A stretch of 64,000 bases of DNA from an uncultured Bdellovibrionales bacterium (GTDB lineage Bacteria; Bdellovibrionota; Bdellovibrionia; Bdellovibrionales; UBA1609). Below the pieces are notes generated by a model. It did no database searches. It was not told where the DNA came from and worked only from the letters and a program-made list of their open reading frames with translations. The translations under genes were made by a program, and so were the position numbers. The stretch's first letter is position 1; each line of letters opens with the position of its first letter. The stretch covers positions 62,001-126,000 of the forward strand of contig CAILEP010000008.1 in assembly GCA_903833275.1 (NCBI GenBank), written 5' to 3'. This document shows positions 17,797-26,279 of this stretch, in pieces.

Positions 17797-18540
17797 TTGT
17801 ATTTTTTCGAGGCAAAGAGCGAAATTAAATCTCCAAAACACGCCTATATATTAGCGACCGCGGGCCTAATAATCGTTTTAACTTATAAACTTTGGAAGTA
17901 TTTTTTACGTATAGGCATTGACCCGATCATTGATTATTACGCCTACGAAGCTGGCGCCACTTGCTTCAGAGTGCTTGGCACCTTAATGGGCCTATTTCTC
18001 ATTCGATGGGCCTACACAAAACCCCGGGCCCAGCTTAAAATTGGCAATCACCTTATAGGTTTCGTTAATATCCTAATCATCATCCCATTGTTCTTTTTAT
18101 TTAGGAGCCAATATTTTGTTTTTGCCCTGAACACATGGCATTTTGGTATAGAGCTTTTCTTTAATTTTTTTGTCGGCACCTTTGAAGAACTTATGTTTAG
18201 AGGGGCTCTTTTCGCTTCGCTTTTCTATTTTTTAGGCGTTGCCCGTGCTGCCCTCCTCTCATCGCTTATCTTTTCGCTGTGGCATCTCGATGTCACAACC
18301 GATGTGAGCAGTTTATTCTTTATGTTTCTTTACGGAGTTTTCGATTGCTATTGCTATTATCTAGGGGCCACCCTTTTATCCTTGAGTATATTTCATTTTT
18401 TGTGGGATCAAGTGCGATACGGCATCCAATGGCAGGGGTATTTCGAGTCAAATGAAGTCACTCAAATGATGGGCCTCTACAGTCTAGTCGCCGTTATTAT
18501 AATTTTGCTGATTACAAAGAAATTAGAGAAGCGAAGTTAG
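17797..18540 (+). CDS. CPBP-family intramembrane metalloprotease (CAAX/bacteriocin-processing type)
   Basis: 247 aa, about seven membrane helices. The three ABI/CPBP motifs are present: EExxxR at 130-135 (FEELMFRG), H163 in SLWHLD, and HxxxD at 200-204 (the family usually has HxxxN/D). It starts at TTG (17797) with AAAGG upstream. Role unknown; relatives act in bacteriocin self-immunity or membrane-protein processing. Its base composition is more AT-rich than its neighbours, so recent acquisition is possible. Stop interlocks on TTAG with the convergent gene. Confidence 0.75.
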   Translation: MYFFEAKSEIKSPKHAYILATAGLIIVLTYKLWKYFLRIGIDPIIDYYAYEAGATCFRVLGTLMGLFLIRWAYTKPRAQLKIGNHLIGFVNILIIIPLFFLFRSQYFVFALNTWHFGIELFFNFFVGTFEELMFRGALFASLFYFLGVARAALLSSLIFSLWHLDVTTDVSSLFFMFLYGVFDCYCYYLGATLLSLSIFHFLWDQVRYGIQWQGYFESNEVTQMMGLYSLVAVIIILLITKKLEKRS

Positions 18541-19289
18541 AATACGAACACGCCGCCGGCGAGCAAATACACGCCCTGCTGTTGGCCTTCGCTCAGCAGA
18601 AAGAATTGGCCCTTAATACCGGTTTCAATAAATAACCCGGCATCGCCAAATAAATTCGGAAAGCGCGAGCCCATTACGACTGCATAATCCAGCGACAGGT
18701 CGCTCGAACCGCTGACCTGTTTAAAAAAGACCCCGGCGCCGGCCCCCACCCCAAAGTACAACGGAAAGTCGCTGCGACTGTCTGGGAAGGCAATTATCGG
18801 CATAAAACTCAATTTTGTCGGACGCTCGCCATCAATTTTATAGGATAAAATCTCAGCCCGAAGCAGAAGGTCCATTGAACTCTTCCACTCCCCCACTCGA
18901 TAGGTGACGCCAAACATACCCGAACCAACGTTCGAATCGCTCGAATTATTGCCCCAGCGATAAGCCTTATCGCTCAAAAAAGTACCCATATGGAGTGTTA
19001 AATAGCGGTCCACCCCATGGTTTGCCGCCGGCCTGCGATCCGAAGCGTCCTTGGCCTCGGCCGCACTTGCCGTATCGCGGTGCCCGCGAGCCTTAAAATA
19101 ATCTGCCGCCGCGCCCTTGCCGACCTTGGGCCGCGCTGATGGCTGAGAAGCCGGCATTTCGTTGGTCTCATCGATCAGAATTTGGGCCTGAGCTGTTTGG
19201 CCAAGAGGCCCAACTAGCATTAGAATTGCGAACAGACCCAGCGAGAAGGCGGCGAATACGATTTTTATTTGATTTTTTAGCATCCCCAA
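18537..19289 (-). CDS. exported outer-membrane-type beta-barrel protein
   Basis: 250 aa. Signal peptide KIVFAAFSLGLFAILMLV ends in AQA before QILIDETN. A hydrophilic linker (about 45-90) precedes an aromatic-alternating C-terminal domain (YLTLHMGTFLSDKAYRWG, PLYFGVGAGAGVFF, GVYLLAGGVFVF) ending in Phe, the outer-membrane insertion signature. Start is TTG at 19289 or the ATG at 19283. Neither has a well-spaced ribosome site, so the exact start is open. Family not recognised. Confidence 0.6.
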   Translation of the reverse strand: MGMLKNQIKIVFAAFSLGLFAILMLVGPLGQTAQAQILIDETNEMPASQPSARPKVGKGAAADYFKARGHRDTASAAEAKDASDRRPAANHGVDRYLTLHMGTFLSDKAYRWGNNSSDSNVGSGMFGVTYRVGEWKSSMDLLLRAEILSYKIDGERPTKLSFMPIIAFPDSRSDFPLYFGVGAGAGVFFKQVSGSSDLSLDYAVVMGSRFPNLFGDAGLFIETGIKGQFFLLSEGQQQGVYLLAGGVFVF

Positions 19290-19385
19290 ATAGTGCTATG
19301 TGACATCTAAAATCTCAAGAAAAAAGAAATGCCGCCGACGCACATTTGACTTGTCGAACTCAGAGTCACCGCCTAAAACTAATGG

Positions 19386-19859
19386 GTGATTTGCCCAAAC
19401 TGTAAAAGCCCAAACAATCGCGTACTTGAAACACGTCAACATGGCGAAGGCGAACTGCGCCGTCGACGCGAATGCCTTGAGTGCAAACAGCGCTTCACCA
19501 CCATTGAAACCTGGCTTATTAAAATGCCGTACGTCATTAAAAAAGACGGCGCGCGCGAACCCTTCGACGCCCAGAAATTAAGACGGGGCCTACAGTTGGC
19601 TTGCCTTAAACGCCCTGTTAGCTTGCCGCAAGTTGAAGATATGGTGCGCCGAATTGTTTCAAAAGTCAGCGGCTCGAACGAGCGTGAAATTCTCTCGATT
19701 GCGATTGGCCACTGGGTCATGCAAGAACTCAAAACACTTGATCACGTAGCCTATGTTCGCTTTGCGAGCGTCTACCGCACGTTTGAAGATGTAAACGAAT
19801 TCGTACAATCCCTTCAAAACGAAATAGAAACCGACGTAAAAAGCGAGGCTCACACTTGA
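19386..19859 (+). CDS. nrdR: transcriptional repressor NrdR
   Basis: 157 aa. Zinc ribbon with C3, C6, C30, C33 followed by an ATP-cone domain (PYVIKKDGAREPFDAQKLRRGL through DHVAYVRFASVYRTFED). NrdR senses dATP/ATP and represses ribonucleotide reductase genes at NrdR boxes. Starts with GTG (GTG-ATT-TGC). Overlaps nusB by 4 nt; the riboflavin genes often found between them elsewhere are absent. Confidence 0.93.
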   Translation: MICPNCKSPNNRVLETRQHGEGELRRRRECLECKQRFTTIETWLIKMPYVIKKDGAREPFDAQKLRRGLQLACLKRPVSLPQVEDMVRRIVSKVSGSNEREILSIAIGHWVMQELKTLDHVAYVRFASVYRTFEDVNEFVQSLQNEIETDVKSEAHT

Positions 19860-20314
19860 GCAAAACGAATTTAGAGCCCGAATCGATTGCCACCTTTCGA
19901 CGCAAGGCTCGAGAAATTGCCCTCCAAGTGCTTTTTCAACGCGAATTTGTTTCGGATGTCGACGTTATGGTGAGTCTTGATTACTTTCGCGGCAACGTGA
20001 CCGCTTCTGCTGCTACCTGGGCCTACGCCGAAACCCTCTTAAACGGAGTCATCAAGAATAAAGCCGAAATCGACGGCGCCCTGTCTGAAAAAAGCAAAAG
20101 CTGGAAGATCGAGCGTATGTCACCTGTCGACCTTTCTATTATGCGCGTCGCCACTTTCGAAATTCTTTTCGGGCGAGCCGAAGCGCCGCCCAAAGCCGCA
20201 ATCAATGAAGCCGTTGAAATTGCGAAGCGCTATGGCGGCAACGATTCGTCGGCCTTTATTAACGGCATTCTAGATGCGGTATTAACTGACAGCCTCAAAC
20301 ACGAACCCAGTTAA
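19856..20314 (+). CDS. nusB: transcription antitermination factor NusB
   Basis: 152 aa, all-helical NusB fold recognised by FRRKAREIALQVLFQ at the N-terminus, RMSPVDLSIMRVATFEIL and the AINEAVEIAKRYGG segment. Acts with NusE (S10) in rRNA antitermination. Starts with TTG overlapping the nrdR stop (TTGA), so the two are translationally coupled. Confidence 0.93.
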   Translation: MSKTNLEPESIATFRRKAREIALQVLFQREFVSDVDVMVSLDYFRGNVTASAATWAYAETLLNGVIKNKAEIDGALSEKSKSWKIERMSPVDLSIMRVATFEILFGRAEAPPKAAINEAVEIAKRYGGNDSSAFINGILDAVLTDSLKHEPS

Positions 20315-20325
20315 GGTAAAGCATA

Positions 20326-20793
20326 ATGGCGGTTCAGATTCTCAATCACGCACAGTCTTTCGGTTCTGGCAGCCAATTGTGGGTGATGTCTGACGATCTC
20401 TCGGCCCCGCTTAACAGAAAAATCGATTGGTATCTTAATTTTCAAGTCACCCGCGCCCGCCAACACAAGAGCAAGGGCTTATCTCCTCAGCTAAAAACCG
20501 TGCTGAATGAAAATTCGCTGACCCTTTCAGATTACGAAATAGACACCAATAGCCCGACCCTGATTCTTGCCGGCCGCCAATTGCCAGCTCAATTTTTGTT
20601 GGTAGTCCCCTTGGTCGAAGGCCAGAGCGATTCTAAGAAATGGTCAAAGACCATACACGAGCGCTGGCTGGCGATGAACAAACCCGCCGCCCGAGTCTTT
20701 TTGCCAAGTTCAATCAGCGCGGCTCAATTTAAGCAGGGCTGGAGCGACACCGAGCTTGAACAACTCACTCTCGTGCCCGGCTCGAATGTCTGA
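20326..20793 (+). CDS. conserved-looking protein of unknown function between nusB and ppsR
   Basis: 155 aa, no signal peptide or membrane helix. Mixed alpha/beta pattern (SGSQLWVMSDDLSAPLNRKIDWYLN, PTLILAGRQLPAQFLLVVPL). It follows nusB by 11 nt and overlaps ppsR by 8 nt, so it is part of the nrdR-nusB-orphan-ppsR operon. Family not recognised. Tight coupling to ppsR is the only functional hint. Confidence 0.6.
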   Translation: MAVQILNHAQSFGSGSQLWVMSDDLSAPLNRKIDWYLNFQVTRARQHKSKGLSPQLKTVLNENSLTLSDYEIDTNSPTLILAGRQLPAQFLLVVPLVEGQSDSKKWSKTIHERWLAMNKPAARVFLPSSISAAQFKQGWSDTELEQLTLVPGSNV

Positions 20794-21628
20794 CAAAAAA
20801 TATTCACTTTATATAATATCAGATGGCACAGGCGAAACAGCGAGCCAAATGGTTCGCGCCGGCCTCGTTCAGCACGCTAACAAAGACATTAATATAGTTA
20901 AGTGCAAAAACGTTCGAACAGAAAGTCAGGTTGAGCCCCTTCTGGCTGATGTGGCCCAAACCGGCGGGCTCATTGTGTTCACCGTCGTCAGCCGCATGTT
21001 GCGAAAATATATTATCGAATCAGCCGCCAGCCGAAATATTTTGGCCGTCGATTTACTGGGCCCCTTGCTCGTGGGCCTTGAAAATTACTTTGGCGGCGGT
21101 CAGATCGACACCCAGGCCGGCCTGCTGCGCACTGTTGACGAAAAATACTTTAAACGCATCGAAGCCATCGAATACACCGTAAAACACGACGACGGCAAAA
21201 CGATGTCGGGGCTTGATGACGCCGACATTGTGCTGGTAGGCATAAGCCGCACAAGCAAAACTCCGCTTTCAATTTTTTTAAGCCATAAGGGTTTTAAAGT
21301 CGCCAATGTGCCACTGGTGATTAACACCCCGTTGCCCGAGGAACTTTTCAAAGTTGACCAAAAGAAAGTGGTCGGCCTATTGATCGATGCCGACACGCTT
21401 TTACGCATTCGTCGCAAGCGGCTTGAAAAATTTGGTCAAGACCCCGGCAGCGAATACGCTAGCCGAGAACATATTTTTAAAGAAATTGAATACGCCAATA
21501 ATTTATTTAAACAAAATCGCAGGTGGCCGGTATTTAATGTCACCGACCGTGCGCTTGAAGAAACGGCGGCCGAAATCGTCAGACTCGTCGCTACGCGAAT
21601 GAACTGGCCCTTCGATTCTCTTCTTTAG
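20786..21628 (+). CDS. ppsR: pyruvate, phosphate dikinase / PEP synthase regulatory protein (PPSR family)
   Basis: 280 aa. Bifunctional ADP-dependent kinase/Pi-dependent phosphotransferase that switches PEP synthase or PPDK on and off. Diagnostic segments are IISDGTGETASQMVRAGL at the N-terminus and GISRTSKTPLSIFLS, the P-loop-like nucleotide site, near residue 150. I start at ATG 20786 (MSDKKYS), overlapping the previous gene by 8 nt, because ISDGTGE normally lies within the first 15 residues. Stop interlocks on TTAG with the convergent lysR. Confidence 0.9.
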   Translation: MSDKKYSLYIISDGTGETASQMVRAGLVQHANKDINIVKCKNVRTESQVEPLLADVAQTGGLIVFTVVSRMLRKYIIESAASRNILAVDLLGPLLVGLENYFGGGQIDTQAGLLRTVDEKYFKRIEAIEYTVKHDDGKTMSGLDDADIVLVGISRTSKTPLSIFLSHKGFKVANVPLVINTPLPEELFKVDQKKVVGLLIDADTLLRIRRKRLEKFGQDPGSEYASREHIFKEIEYANNLFKQNRRWPVFNVTDRALEETAAEIVRLVATRMNWPFDSLL

Positions 21629-22527
21629 TTCATAACCTGCTGTTGAATCGCCCGAAAAAACGTATCGGCCACGGCCTTTACACCCGGTGAACGCAACGAG
21701 TACAAATTGACGTTCACTGAGTACTTCAATTCGTCGACGTGCACTCGCGCCAGCCGACGGGTCTTAACTTGTTTACGAATACTGTGTGACGGCATAAAGC
21801 CCCAACCCACTCCCGATTCAATCACTCGCTTCAAAGTACCAACGTTGTCACACTCGAAGGTCGGTTTAATTTTAACTTTGTTACTATCAAGTAAATTTTG
21901 AAGTTGGCGTTTAAACCCGGGGTAAAGAGAGGCGTCGACGACCCAGGGGCGACTGTTTAGCTCATTTATTTTTGCGGTTTCAGGTATTGAGGCATCTTTT
22001 GACGCCCCTACAAGCCACATCTCATCGAGTAGAACAAAGCGCTCTTCATAGCGATCAAATTCGATACCGTATTCATTCTTCAGATCGGGCAAGATCGCCA
22101 TATCTATAGCCGCTTTTTTCATCTCTGAAATAATTTGGTCGGCATTGCCATAAACAAGCTTAAGGCTGAGATTCGTGTTGTGCTTGAGAAAAAGACCAAC
22201 GACTGGGCTGATCAAATGCAAACCAAAAGCACTCGTTGTGCCAATGCGAATTTCACCTGACAGTTCTTGCGAGAAAGTGTGAATCGCCGCTTCAGCCTGT
22301 TGTGTAAGGTGTAATATTTTTTTCGCATAATCGAATAGCAATTGCCCCTGAATCGAGGGCTTCACTTGCCGCACACCACGCACTAAAAGTGCGACGCCCA
22401 ATTCATCTTCGAGCGCACGAATTTGTTGGCTGACGGCGGGTTGAGTGAGATTTAATTTTTCTGCTGCGGCGGTCATGCTGCCTTCGCTAATGACCTTACA
22501 GAATGTGGCAAGTTGCTGAAGATTCAT
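21625..22527 (-). CDS. LysR-family transcriptional regulator
   Basis: 300 aa. N-terminal winged HTH (LQQLATFCKVISEGSMTAAAEKLNLTQPAVSQQIRALE) and a C-terminal periplasmic-binding-like effector domain (GEIRIGTTSAFGLHLI, DMAILPD, GVGWGFMPSHSI). GGAGG precedes the ATG. Its own promoter and a dyad operator are visible just upstream (separate entries), implying autoregulation. Targets could include the divergent subtilase gene. Effector unknown. Confidence 0.9.
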   Translation of the reverse strand: MNLQQLATFCKVISEGSMTAAAEKLNLTQPAVSQQIRALEDELGVALLVRGVRQVKPSIQGQLLFDYAKKILHLTQQAEAAIHTFSQELSGEIRIGTTSAFGLHLISPVVGLFLKHNTNLSLKLVYGNADQIISEMKKAAIDMAILPDLKNEYGIEFDRYEERFVLLDEMWLVGASKDASIPETAKINELNSRPWVVDASLYPGFKRQLQNLLDSNKVKIKPTFECDNVGTLKRVIESGVGWGFMPSHSIRKQVKTRRLARVHVDELKYSVNVNLYSLRSPGVKAVADTFFRAIQQQVMN

Positions 22528-22550
22528 GTGGCCTCCAGGGCTAACACTTC

Positions 22551-22565
22551 ATAAGTGATACTTAT
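22551..22565. promoter_or_regulatory. LysR-type operator (perfect dyad, T-N11-A)
   Basis: ATAAGTGATACTTAT is a perfect 6-bp inverted repeat with a 3-nt centre and fits the ATAAG-N5-CTTAT / T-N11-A pattern of LysR-type regulator boxes. It lies 24 nt upstream of the lysR start and covers the -10 element of its promoter, which fits autorepression. Confidence 0.7.
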
Positions 22566-22589
22566 AAGGCTTTTGCCGGAGTGTGTAAA
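22561..22589 (-). promoter_or_regulatory. sigma-70-type promoter of the lysR gene
   Basis: On the minus strand TTTACA (22584-22589) is followed by exactly 17 nt and TATAAG (22561-22566). The -10 hexamer overlaps the dyad operator at 22551-22565. Spacing and hexamers are close to consensus. Confidence 0.6.
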
Positions 22590-22860
22590 ATTATGGCACG
22601 CCCAAGGCCGACTATGGTTGGATTGAATAATTTCTACCTGGTTTTTTACTAACTAACTGAAATCACACAATCTCCTAAGAGTTGAGGTTTGCAGGATTTA
22701 CACGTTGCGAAACAGATACTTTTGTTAAATCGACCCTAAGCAACTGAAATTACTCAGCATTAGTTGAATTATAAATATCTCTAATTCATCGACTAAATAT
22801 CACTTAGATTGCAAAAAATTTTCAGAAAGTTGATTGTGCTGCCAACTCCGGGGGGGGTAC
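22590..22860. other. AT-rich intergenic region between lysR and the subtilase gene
   Basis: About 270 nt without a convincing gene. It contains several TA-rich stretches (for example around 22768-22800) that could hold the subtilase promoter, but I cannot single out a -35/-10 pair. It ends in a run of eight G before TAC-ATG, which serves as the ribosome-binding site of the subtilase. Confidence 0.4.
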
Positions 22861-24717
22861 ATGGACACACAAAAAAGCACACACATAACAACAAGCCGCA
22901 CTCAACAACCTCTTAGTTCAACCCGATCTTTAAAGATGGCCCTTGCCGCAATTAGCAGCCTCTGGCTAATCGGTTGCGGCTCGAGCATCCCTGAAGCCCT
23001 GAAGGTTCACCGTGCTCCATCGAGCGAGAGTGAAGCTGGCAGCGTTGTGGTCGGGCCAACCGAAAGTGACATGGCAAAAATTCTGAACGCCGACTCTCGC
23101 CTCACGGTTCGCGTGGTAAATCAAAATCACAATGTCTATGAAGTTTACGGAGTGAAAACGACTGAGCTTTCAAAAGTTGTCGATCAGCACGCCAACTCTC
23201 TGAGCGTAAGCCGCGATCAAATCACTGTTGAACAAAATGTTTTCATAAAATTAAAAGATCAAACTCCGCAGGCCCTTCAACAACCGCAAGCCGATGCCGC
23301 CGAAAAAGCCAAGAGCCCGTTGGTTGCGGCGATCGAAGAGAACCAAGGCGTCACAATTGAAGGCGCGCCCCTTGAATACTTAAACTCATGCCATTTAAGC
23401 CGACTCGTCGCCCCCGATATCTCGGTTAAAGACAATCAAGGTCGCGACAAACAGAACGCCGGCATTTATTTCGACATTGGCCAAACACTGACCCTTGATG
23501 GCAGTGGCACCAAAGCCAAGGGCAAATCGAAAGCCCCCACTTTGTTGTGGGTGGTTTCACCCTCTGACGATTCGAAATTAACTGCCACAATAAGCATGGG
23601 TAACAATGTTAGTTTTACTCCTGATTCAACAGGCCTTCATATTTACTCAGTAGTGGCAAAAGACGACAGCGGGAATTGCGCAATTCAGATGAAACCATTT
23701 TACGTTACGGCCAATGATCATTTCGCCCCGGCGAGCCCACTCGACGAATCGTGGGCCTCACGAATTGATCCAAAAACTTTTTGGCACGTATTTCATGTTG
23801 GCGCGCGCGACGGCTGGCAAACAGCCGCCGGTGAAGGAATGACTGTTGCCATCATCGACACCGGCGTAAACTACAATCACACGGCACTTTCTTCGAACGT
23901 GCGAGTGAACACTAATGAAATCCCCGAAAATCATGTTGATGACGATAAGAATGGCTTTGTAGATGACGTCACTGGCTACGATTTCGGCAATGACGATGCT
24001 TACCCGTTCGATGATTATGGTCACGGCAGCCACGTAGCTGGTATAGCCGCAAGCCAAGTTTTCGGCGCCGCTCGCAAAGCTAAAATTTTACCGGTTAAAT
24101 TCGGCGCCGGAGTGGGCTTCGATATTGCCTCGGTTGTTGGAGCGATCCACTATAGCGTCGACAACGGAGCTAAAGTTTTAAACATGTCATTCGGTTGGAA
24201 AGAAGACCTCGCGGTTGTTCGTGACGTCATCAATTACACTGAAAAGAAGAATGTGCTCGTTGTGGTAGCGGCAGGCAATGACAGTAAGCCAGGTGCAGTG
24301 GCGGACAATGATACGACGCCGTCGTACCCGTGCAATTACCCCAACGCAAATTTGATTTCAGTTGCGGCTACTGACGAAAACGATGTGCCTACGTTTTACT
24401 CGAATCTCGGCCTCAAGACAGTTCACTTGGCAGCCCCTGGCGGCACTCCGGCGCTACCAATCATTTCGAGCTACAAGAAAAACCCTCGAGATGCACAGTT
24501 TGTTGGTCTCATGGGCACGTCAATGGCCACACCACTTATCGTCGGCGTAGCGGCTCAGGTCTGGAGTGCGAAACCAAGCATGACAGCCCCCGAGCTCAAA
24601 ACTCTGCTAATGCAAACGGGCAAAAAATCTGCGGCACTTCAAGGCAAAATAGCCTCTGGCGCCGTGGTTGATGCCCAAGCGGCACTGGCTGCCATCACTG
24701 GCTCTAGACTTCAGTAG
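22861..24717 (+). CDS. lipoprotein subtilisin-like serine protease (S8)
   Basis: 618 aa from the ATG after the G-run. Lipobox LIGC with Cys39, after an unusually long hydrophilic N-region. An in-frame ATG at residue 26 would give a more normal signal. A prodomain-like region (about 55-180) precedes an Ig-like segment (about 185-285). The subtilase domain has D333 in AIIDTGVNYNH, H388 in DYGHGSHVAG and S554 in GLMGTSMATP. Expected to be an envelope-anchored endopeptidase. Its 3' end is followed by a strong hairpin. Confidence 0.88.
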   Translation: MDTQKSTHITTSRTQQPLSSTRSLKMALAAISSLWLIGCGSSIPEALKVHRAPSSESEAGSVVVGPTESDMAKILNADSRLTVRVVNQNHNVYEVYGVKTTELSKVVDQHANSLSVSRDQITVEQNVFIKLKDQTPQALQQPQADAAEKAKSPLVAAIEENQGVTIEGAPLEYLNSCHLSRLVAPDISVKDNQGRDKQNAGIYFDIGQTLTLDGSGTKAKGKSKAPTLLWVVSPSDDSKLTATISMGNNVSFTPDSTGLHIYSVVAKDDSGNCAIQMKPFYVTANDHFAPASPLDESWASRIDPKTFWHVFHVGARDGWQTAAGEGMTVAIIDTGVNYNHTALSSNVRVNTNEIPENHVDDDKNGFVDDVTGYDFGNDDAYPFDDYGHGSHVAGIAASQVFGAARKAKILPVKFGAGVGFDIASVVGAIHYSVDNGAKVLNMSFGWKEDLAVVRDVINYTEKKNVLVVVAAGNDSKPGAVADNDTTPSYPCNYPNANLISVAATDENDVPTFYSNLGLKTVHLAAPGGTPALPIISSYKKNPRDAQFVGLMGTSMATPLIVGVAAQVWSAKPSMTAPELKTLLMQTGKKSAALQGKIASGAVVDAQAALAAITGSRLQ

Positions 24718-24766
24718 AGGCCAAACTCAAAAAGAGCTACTGGCTCGTAAAATTATGAATGATACT

Positions 24767-24801
24767 AGAAGCACCTTCTGAGAGGTGCTTCTATGTTTTT
24801 T
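24767..24801 (+). terminator. hairpin plus T-run overlapping the next gene's start
   Basis: AGAAGCACCT (24767-24776) and AGGTGCTTCT (24783-24792) form a perfect 10-bp stem with a 6-nt loop. The next gene's ATG follows immediately, then six T (24796-24801). It looks like the intrinsic terminator of the subtilase gene, yet the only ribosome-binding-like sequence of the next gene (AGAGG) is inside the stem. Confidence 0.7.
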
Positions 24802-25530
24802 CGGGCAACAGGCCTTACTGCGTTAACTATTGGTGCTGCTTTAAGTTTTTCGCTTCTATTGCCACCAGTCGCCAATGCCACACTTTTTCAAAACTCGTAC
24901 GTTAGTTTCGAGTTGCCCCCCTCATGGGATTGTAAACTTGATGGCACAGAATGGATTTGCGTTAGTCAGTATGCCAAGCAAGCAAAAGAAGCCATCATCG
25001 TCCTTACGGCCAAAGAAATGGGCCCCAATGACAACCTCCTTAATTACGAAACAAAACTAAAAGCGCCACGACTGCTTGCAGATAAGGGCGGCAAAATGGT
25101 GCCCTCTAAAGTTTTACAAGTGAAACAGAGATTGATTAATAACCATCCCTGGGTTGACTCGCTTCACCTCGGCTCAGAAATTGCGTCTTACTACACGCGC
25201 TACCTCGCGACAGTAAAAGATAAAATCGCCATTCTCATTACGTTCAGTGCCCATCAAGAGCATTACACCAAATACAGCGCCGATTTTCTAAAGGCCGTCG
25301 AGAGCCTTCGCGTGGTTGCGGCCAAAGATATACTTGAGGCGAAGCCCTCGGCCATCCCCCAAAAATCGAATGAGACGATTGGCGCGGCTATCACAGAGCC
25401 CTCGGCGTTTGATGGTGGAGATGCGCCGCCCGAACCCGCAGCTTCAGGTGATTTAAAAACGAAATTAATGGCATTGGCGTTGTTACTTGCTGCAGTCGGT
25501 TTTTATATTTGGCGAAAAAAGAAAAAGTGA
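24793..25530 (+). CDS. secreted protein with C-terminal membrane anchor, paralogue A
   Basis: 245 aa. Signal peptide ending in VANA (about residue 29), a mature domain starting FQNSYVSFELPPSWDC, then a Pro/Ala-rich linker (about 190-220), a C-terminal membrane helix (MALALLLAAVGFYIW) and a RKKKK stop-transfer tail. Shares MGPxDxL, the xWVxSxHLxSEI core and YYTxY with the next gene, so the two arose by tandem duplication. Function unknown; the topology puts the domain in the periplasm or outside. Its start lies in the hairpin described above. Confidence 0.65.
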   Translation: MFFRATGLTALTIGAALSFSLLLPPVANATLFQNSYVSFELPPSWDCKLDGTEWICVSQYAKQAKEAIIVLTAKEMGPNDNLLNYETKLKAPRLLADKGGKMVPSKVLQVKQRLINNHPWVDSLHLGSEIASYYTRYLATVKDKIAILITFSAHQEHYTKYSADFLKAVESLRVVAAKDILEAKPSAIPQKSNETIGAAITEPSAFDGGDAPPEPAASGDLKTKLMALALLLAAVGFYIWRKKKK

Positions 25531-26261
25531 ACAGTTCGAAGAATCGGAAATCTCATATGCTCGCAATAGTCGCAAATTTAATACTTCTCTCATCGCTCTC
25601 TTGGGCCCACCCGCAAACCTTTGGGCCACTTGAATTTGACCTTCCTGAGGGTTGGATGTGCCGCGCTTCAGACGACCACAGCAGTCTTGTTTGCCAAGAT
25701 CAAAAAGAAGGCCCCGAAACATCGGCCATGGTCGTCAATTACAAAGATATGGGCCCCGACGACAAACTCGACATCTATAAGAATCAGCTCGCCCAACCCC
25801 GAATGCTCAAAGATGGCGAGATCACGCAGCCCTCCGAAGTGCGAAGCGTTCGCGAAATCGAACTGAATGGCGTAAAATGGGTTGAAGGCGTCCATCTCTC
25901 ATCTGAGATCACCGACTACTACACCCATTACTTTGTAACGGCAGTCGACCCGTATGCTTTTCTAATATCAATTTCGGTTCACAAAACGGCGTATCCAACA
26001 GATTTTGCCAAACTGAAGCCGACGCTCGATTCGATTCGAATTCTCACTCCGCCGAAAACACCCGCCATTGTAGGCCAGGCCCCGACAGTGGCAACAAGCG
26101 CAGGCCCCGAACCCATTAGCACCGATGACCTTTTAATAAAGCCAAGAGACGATAAAAAATATTTCACTATCGGCGGCTACAGAATTTTGAAGCCCTACGC
26201 GCTACTTGGTATTATTTTTGTGCTAGTGGTATTACTTCTCGGCTACGCCATTCTGGCGTAA
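25527..26261 (+). CDS. secreted protein with C-terminal membrane anchor, paralogue B
   Basis: 244 aa from a GTG overlapping the stop of paralogue A (GTGA); an ATG at 25557 is an alternative. Signal peptide LAIVANLILLSSLSWA, then FGPLEFDLPEGWMC, MGPDDKLDIY, WVEGVHLSSEITDYYTHY matching paralogue A, and a C-terminal hydrophobic helix (LLGIIFVLVVLLLGYAILA) without a polybasic tail. Two Cys near the N-terminus are conserved in both copies. Probably works with paralogue A. Family not recognised. Confidence 0.65.
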   Translation: MNSSKNRKSHMLAIVANLILLSSLSWAHPQTFGPLEFDLPEGWMCRASDDHSSLVCQDQKEGPETSAMVVNYKDMGPDDKLDIYKNQLAQPRMLKDGEITQPSEVRSVREIELNGVKWVEGVHLSSEITDYYTHYFVTAVDPYAFLISISVHKTAYPTDFAKLKPTLDSIRILTPPKTPAIVGQAPTVATSAGPEPISTDDLLIKPRDDKKYFTIGGYRILKPYALLGIIFVLVVLLLGYAILA

Positions 26262-26279
26262 CCGCTAAAACACATCGAT

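Noticed and set aside
17797-18540. CPBP protease region as a mobile island
   Set aside because: It is more AT-rich than its flanks, but there are no repeats, integrase or tRNA target, and membrane proteins are biased in composition anyway.
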